A stretch of 42,275 nucleotides of DNA from the NCBI RefSeq assembly GCF_000348925.1, contig NZ_AODQ01000027.1, forward strand, positions 1 through 42,275, in the 5' to 3' direction. This DNA comes from Cesiribacter andamanensis AMV16. GTDB lineage: Bacteria > Bacteroidota > Bacteroidia > Cytophagales > Cyclobacteriaceae. The translations under genes and the position numbers were made by a program. Position 1 is the stretch's first letter. Each line of letters opens with the position of its first letter. Below are positions 39,145 to 42,275 of this stretch, piece by piece. A model generated the notes under the pieces. The model was not told the DNA's origin. It saw only the letters and a list, made by a program, of their open reading frames with translations, and searched no databases.

Positions 39145-40344
39145 CTAGTTTAGTTTTCTTCGTTTCATTTCTTCTTTTAGCAGCGCCAGCTCCCGGCCCA
39201 TCTGCCCGGCTATGGCGGTGTTTTCTTCTGCCCGGCGGATCAGGTAGGGCAGGGCCTTGTCAACCTCGCCATAAGGAAGGTACTTGGAGGTGTTAAAGCC
39301 TGCCCTGGCCATGGCAAAGGTTAGGTTATCGCTCATGCCGTAGAGCTGCGAAAAGTGCAGGTAGGGAATAAACGCCTGCAGCTGCCGCTGTTGAATTTCG
39401 CGCACCACCATCTGAATACTCTCCTGATTGTGCGTAGCCAGGCAAAGCTCAACCCGGGGCAGGCGCTCCAGGCACATGATTACCGCTTTATTGAAGCTCT
39501 CATCGGTTTTGGCTTTGGTAGGATATACCGGGCTGGTATAGCTGAGCTTTTCGGCACGCTCCCGCTCTTTTTCCCAGTAGGCGCCCCGTACCAGCTTTAC
39601 CCCCGCCTGGTAGCCCCGCTCCTCGGCCCGTTGCAACAGGTCTTCCAGGTACTCCAGGCGATCGGTGCGGTACATCTGCAGGCTGGTGAATACCAGTACA
39701 TCCTCCATGTTGAAGCGCTCCATCATCTCTTCGGTAAGCTCATCAATGGGGGCTTGTATCCAGCTTTCTTCTGCATCGATATAGATGTTTACATCAGAAT
39801 CGGCGGCAAGTTCACAAATGGTCAACAGCCGCATTTTGGTACGCTCATACGATTGTTCTTCGGCATCGCTAAGCACCAGGCCGGCGGCTAGTTTTTCAAA
39901 GATGGCAAAACTGCCCAGGCCGGTCATCTTTACAGAGATAGCCCCGATGCCGGTGCTTTTTTGCGCCAGTGTTATATTATGTAGAATGTGGTTAAGGGCC
40001 AGCTCATAGCCTTCCTCTTTATCCTGTGCTTCAGCAGCGTAGTCAAGCACAGCGGCTATATGGTGGTCTTCCAGTTTGTCAATGACCTGTAGCGCTTCTT
40101 CAACCGACTCGCCTCCGCAGAAGTGTTTGTATACGGTGCCCCTGATCAGGCTCCTGACCGGCAGGTGCAGTCGCATGGCCAGCTTGCTGGCTGAGGTCAG
40201 GGCTTTCATCAGCAGGGGGTTGTTCATGAGGCGAAACAGCCAGTAGGCCTCCTTTACTTCACGGTCGCTTTTATGTGAAAAGGTGGCAGCCAGGTCGTTA
40301 AAGTCGGGCTTGGCCGGTAGAGGAGCAAGTGTAAGAGGTGCCAT
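39145..40344 (-). CDS. Proline dehydrogenase
   Basis: The 399-residue FAD enzyme oxidises proline to pyrroline-5-carboxylate and passes electrons to the quinone pool. The (beta-alpha)8 barrel has conserved segments: ISVKMTGLG, NIYIDAEESW, VKLVRGAYWEKERERAE, CLATHNQESIQ and the C-terminal YLPYGEVDKALPYLIRRAEENTA with the Arg pair that binds substrate. It is a stand-alone PRODH, not the PutA fusion. I chose the ATG at 40344 because homologues start close to the FNDLAATFSHKSD region; the ATG at 40410 adds 22 weakly plausible residues. Confidence 0.9.
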   Translation of the reverse strand: MAPLTLAPLPAKPDFNDLAATFSHKSDREVKEAYWLFRLMNNPLLMKALTSASKLAMRLHLPVRSLIRGTVYKHFCGGESVEEALQVIDKLEDHHIAAVLDYAAEAQDKEEGYELALNHILHNITLAQKSTGIGAISVKMTGLGSFAIFEKLAAGLVLSDAEEQSYERTKMRLLTICELAADSDVNIYIDAEESWIQAPIDELTEEMMERFNMEDVLVFTSLQMYRTDRLEYLEDLLQRAEERGYQAGVKLVRGAYWEKERERAEKLSYTSPVYPTKAKTDESFNKAVIMCLERLPRVELCLATHNQESIQMVVREIQQRQLQAFIPYLHFSQLYGMSDNLTFAMARAGFNTSKYLPYGEVDKALPYLIRRAEENTAIAGQMGRELALLKEEMKRRKLN

Positions 40345-40679
40345 ATACGCTATCGGTAAGATTAGGTAGTGGAGTGGAGAATTATGGGTTTTGCCCCCTA
40401 AAGATCGCATCCTGCAGCCGGCTTATACATGATTCCGATCACTCTAGAAAATGATTTCCATCAGCATGGACCGGCTTCTGATCGGCTGAAGGCCAGCGGT
40501 TTTCCATTCCGCCAGCAGGGGGCGAAGGGGCAGAAGTCTTTTAAGAGGACCTATTTTGCAACCAGAAAGACAGCCTCAGGAAAGCTCCTGAGGCTGTACT
40601 GTGTATAGTTAGCCAAATCAGAAAAAATGTAAGGAAAAGTGCCTGTGACTTTACTTACATTTAGTAAGTAGTTACTGTC
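40345..40679. other. Gap between ribonucleotide reductase and proline dehydrogenase
   Basis: Contains the terminator hairpin at 40570-40597 and a small dyad ACTTAC-ATTTA-GTAAGT at about 40650 just after the reductase stop. If proline dehydrogenase starts at 40410, the first 66 bases are coding. I see no other gene or clear TAnnTTTG box for the minus strand. Confidence 0.5.
40570..40597 (-). terminator. Hairpin terminator after the ribonucleotide reductase gene
   Basis: Perfect 12-bp stem ACAGCCTCAGGA/TCCTGAGGCTGT with an AAGC loop. On the minus strand it is followed by CTTTCT, a weak T tract. It lies 83 bp after the stop. Confidence 0.65.
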
Positions 40680-42275
40680 TTAGCTGCAGCCCAGGCTGCT
40701 GCCGCAGTTTAAGCATTTGTAACAGGTGCCTGAGCGAATGGTCAGGTGGCCGCAACCGGGGCAGGCCGGCGCATCGCCCATCAGGCTGGCAAGGGCCTGC
40801 TGGGTCTGGCCGTAGAGCAGGCTGCTGCCTGCACCGGCACTGCCAGTGGTGGCTAGGGCCACCGGTGCTGGGGGTGCCTTGGCTACACTGGGTTGGGGTT
40901 GTTCTTCCGGTAGTGGTGTTGTTTGTACATGCACAAGATCGGTTCGCTGCAGGTATTCAAAGGCTAAGAGCCTGAAGATGAAGTCAAAGATGGAGGTAGC
41001 GTTTTTGATGTTGGGGTGGTCTACCTGACCGGCCGGCTCAAAACGGGTAAAGGTAAAGCGGTTCACATACTCCTCCAGCGGTACCCCATACTGGAGCCCC
41101 AGTGAAACCGAGATGGCAAAGCAGTTGAGCAGCGAGCGGAAAGAAGCGCCCTCCTTGTACATGTCGATAAAGATCTCCCCCAGCGTACCATCGGCATAGT
41201 CGCCGGTGCGCAGGTAGAGGGTATGGCCATCGATCTTGGCCTTTTGGGTAAAGCCGCTGCGCTTATCGGGCAGACGCTTGCGGTACACAATATCGGAGAG
41301 GGCGCGCTTAAAACGGGTATCCGGCGCCTGGTTGATGATGGCCTGCGCCGCCTGCAATACTTCTTCTTCCGTAAGCATGCGGGGCGAATCGGCATCGGCG
41401 GTTTCCAGGGGCTCAGGGGTGGGGGCTTCTTCCTTCTTCTCCTTGGCGTGGCTCAGGGGTTGGGAGATCTTGCTGCCATCGCGATAGATGGTGCAGGCCT
41501 TCAGGCCCAGCTGCCAGGCCTGCGCAAAGCAGTCGGCTACTGCGTCCACCTCCGTATCGTGTGGCAGGTTGATGGTTTTGGAGATAGCCCCGGAAATAAA
41601 AGGCTGCACCGCCGCCATCATCTGCAGGTGCCCGCTGGCTTTGATGTAGCGGGTGCCCTGGCCACAGGGGTTGGCACAGTCAAACACGGGCAGGTGCTCG
41701 GCTCTCAGATGGGGGGCTCCTTCTACCGTTCCGCTGCCGGCAATGTAGGCATTGGCTTCGCGGATCTGCTGCTCACTGAGCTCCCAGTGGCGGAGCAGGT
41801 CAAAGTCCGGACGCTCATACTGTGCCGGCGAGAGGCCCAGGCGCTGCAGGCAGGCATCTCCCAGCAGGTAGGGCGAAAACAGCCAGCGAATGTCAAAGGC
41901 GCCGGGCAGGGCAGCTTCTACCCGGGCAATTTCCTCGTCATTTAACCCTTTGGCGATCAGAAAAGCTTTGTTGAGATGGGGGGCGCCCCTAAAGCTGCCG
42001 CTGCCCAGCACATAGCGGATGATGGCCTCGCTTTCGGCAGGCCCGTAGCCCAGTTTTTTGAGAGCGGCTGGCAGGGCCCCGTTGATGATCTTGAAGTAGC
42101 CCCCGCCCGATAGTTTTTTAAATTTGACCAGGGCAAAATCAGGTTCTACGCCGGTGGTGTCGCAGTCCATCAGCAGGCCAATGGTGCCGGTGGGCGCCAG
42201 GGCTGTGGCCTGTGCGTTACGTCCCCCATTGCTCGCCGCCTGCCAGGGCGGCATCCCAGGCCTGGCGGGCAGCCT
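40680..42275 (-). CDS. Adenosylcobalamin-dependent (class II) ribonucleoside-diphosphate reductase, C-terminal part, frameshifted at the window edge
   Basis: The open part of 524 residues makes deoxynucleotides with a B12 cofactor. Typical segments are RNAQATALAPTGTIG and LMDCDTTGVEPDFALVKFKKL, then a long linker (about 290-320), GFTQKAKIDGHTLYLRTGDY, LGEIFIDMYKEG, and a C-terminal zinc-ribbon with CPGCGHLTIRSGTCYKCLNCGS. Upstream of RNAQ the frame reads SNGG and an ATG at 42254, but the family text before it (a WDEAL..GE-like helix) lies in another frame: AARQAWDAALAGGEQWGT then TAA. A one-base change in the G5 run (C5 at 42223-42227) would join them. The N-terminal half is outside the window. 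Confidence 0.88.
   Translation of the reverse strand, partial: RLPARPGMPPWQAASNGGRNAQATALAPTGTIGLLMDCDTTGVEPDFALVKFKKLSGGGYFKIINGALPAALKKLGYGPAESEAIIRYVLGSGSFRGAPHLNKAFLIAKGLNDEEIARVEAALPGAFDIRWLFSPYLLGDACLQRLGLSPAQYERPDFDLLRHWELSEQQIREANAYIAGSGTVEGAPHLRAEHLPVFDCANPCGQGTRYIKASGHLQMMAAVQPFISGAISKTINLPHDTEVDAVADCFAQAWQLGLKACTIYRDGSKISQPLSHAKEKKEEAPTPEPLETADADSPRMLTEEEVLQAAQAIINQAPDTRFKRALSDIVYRKRLPDKRSGFTQKAKIDGHTLYLRTGDYADGTLGEIFIDMYKEGASFRSLLNCFAISVSLGLQYGVPLEEYVNRFTFTRFEPAGQVDHPNIKNATSIFDFIFRLLAFEYLQRTDLVHVQTTPLPEEQPQPSVAKAPPAPVALATTGSAGAGSSLLYGQTQQALASLMGDAPACPGCGHLTIRSGTCYKCLNCGSSLGCS

Noticed and set aside
42232-42254. ATG at 42254 as the start of the ribonucleotide reductase
   Set aside because: It lies inside the conserved region, and the family sequence continues upstream in another frame to the window edge.

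Overview
The window is chromosomal DNA from a member of the Bacteroidota, probably a fairly GC-rich Cytophagales-like aerobe; I cannot name the genus. The evidence is a type IX secretion C-terminal sorting domain, many promoters of the Bacteroidota form TAnnTTTG, very few Shine-Dalgarno sequences, a lipoprotein-type clade II NosZ, and the typical fur-purA and clpX-clpP pairs.

Layout. 1-1.5 kb: the secreted end of an S8 peptidase split by a frameshift. 1.5-4.4 kb: heptose epimerase (hldD), a PTPS-type pterin synthase and lpxB. 4.8-8.4 kb, minus strand: tRNA-Leu, trigger factor, clpP, clpX. 8.5-12.8 kb: a Rel/SpoT enzyme, a Fur-family regulator and purA. 12.8-18.5 kb: an amino-acid block of asnA, phenylalanine hydroxylase and hisH-hisA-hisF-hisIE. 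18.7-25.8 kb: recQ, heme oxygenase, a lipoprotein, a TcmP-like protein and an MscS channel. 25.9-37.6 kb: a divergent NO/N2O-respiration island. On the minus strand it holds a quinol NO reductase, an NnrS-like protein and an HxHxH membrane protein. On the plus strand it holds cytochrome c, nosZ, a broken nos membrane gene, nosL, nosD, nosF and nosY. 37.7-42.3 kb: an outer-membrane-like protein, a degenerate PTPS paralogue, proline dehydrogenase and part of a B12-dependent ribonucleotide reductase.

Two things stand out. First, the amino-acid block is controlled by ribosome-mediated attenuation. asnA is preceded by two complete Asn-rich leader-peptide/terminator modules in series, plus a third small Asn-containing ORF whose stop overlaps the asnA start. 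The phhA-his operon is preceded by a leader peptide with the run YHHHYYH, which could read both His and Tyr supply. Second, six gaps between co-directional genes carry register-locked 7-bp repeat arrays. A GA-phase array lies on the left and a TC-phase array on the right, and four of the right arrays run to or within about 10 bp of the next start codon. One pair forms a perfect 28-bp inverted repeat including its variant unit, and one left array supplies the last codons of hisH. Other palindromic elements (a period-13 inverted array, a 68-bp perfect palindrome, a two-copy GTTGGTG element, a REPIN-like doublet) lie in the same kind of gap.

Three genes (S8 peptidase, nos membrane protein, ribonucleotide reductase) appear to be broken by single-base indels, each next to a homopolymer. 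They may be real lesions or sequence errors.
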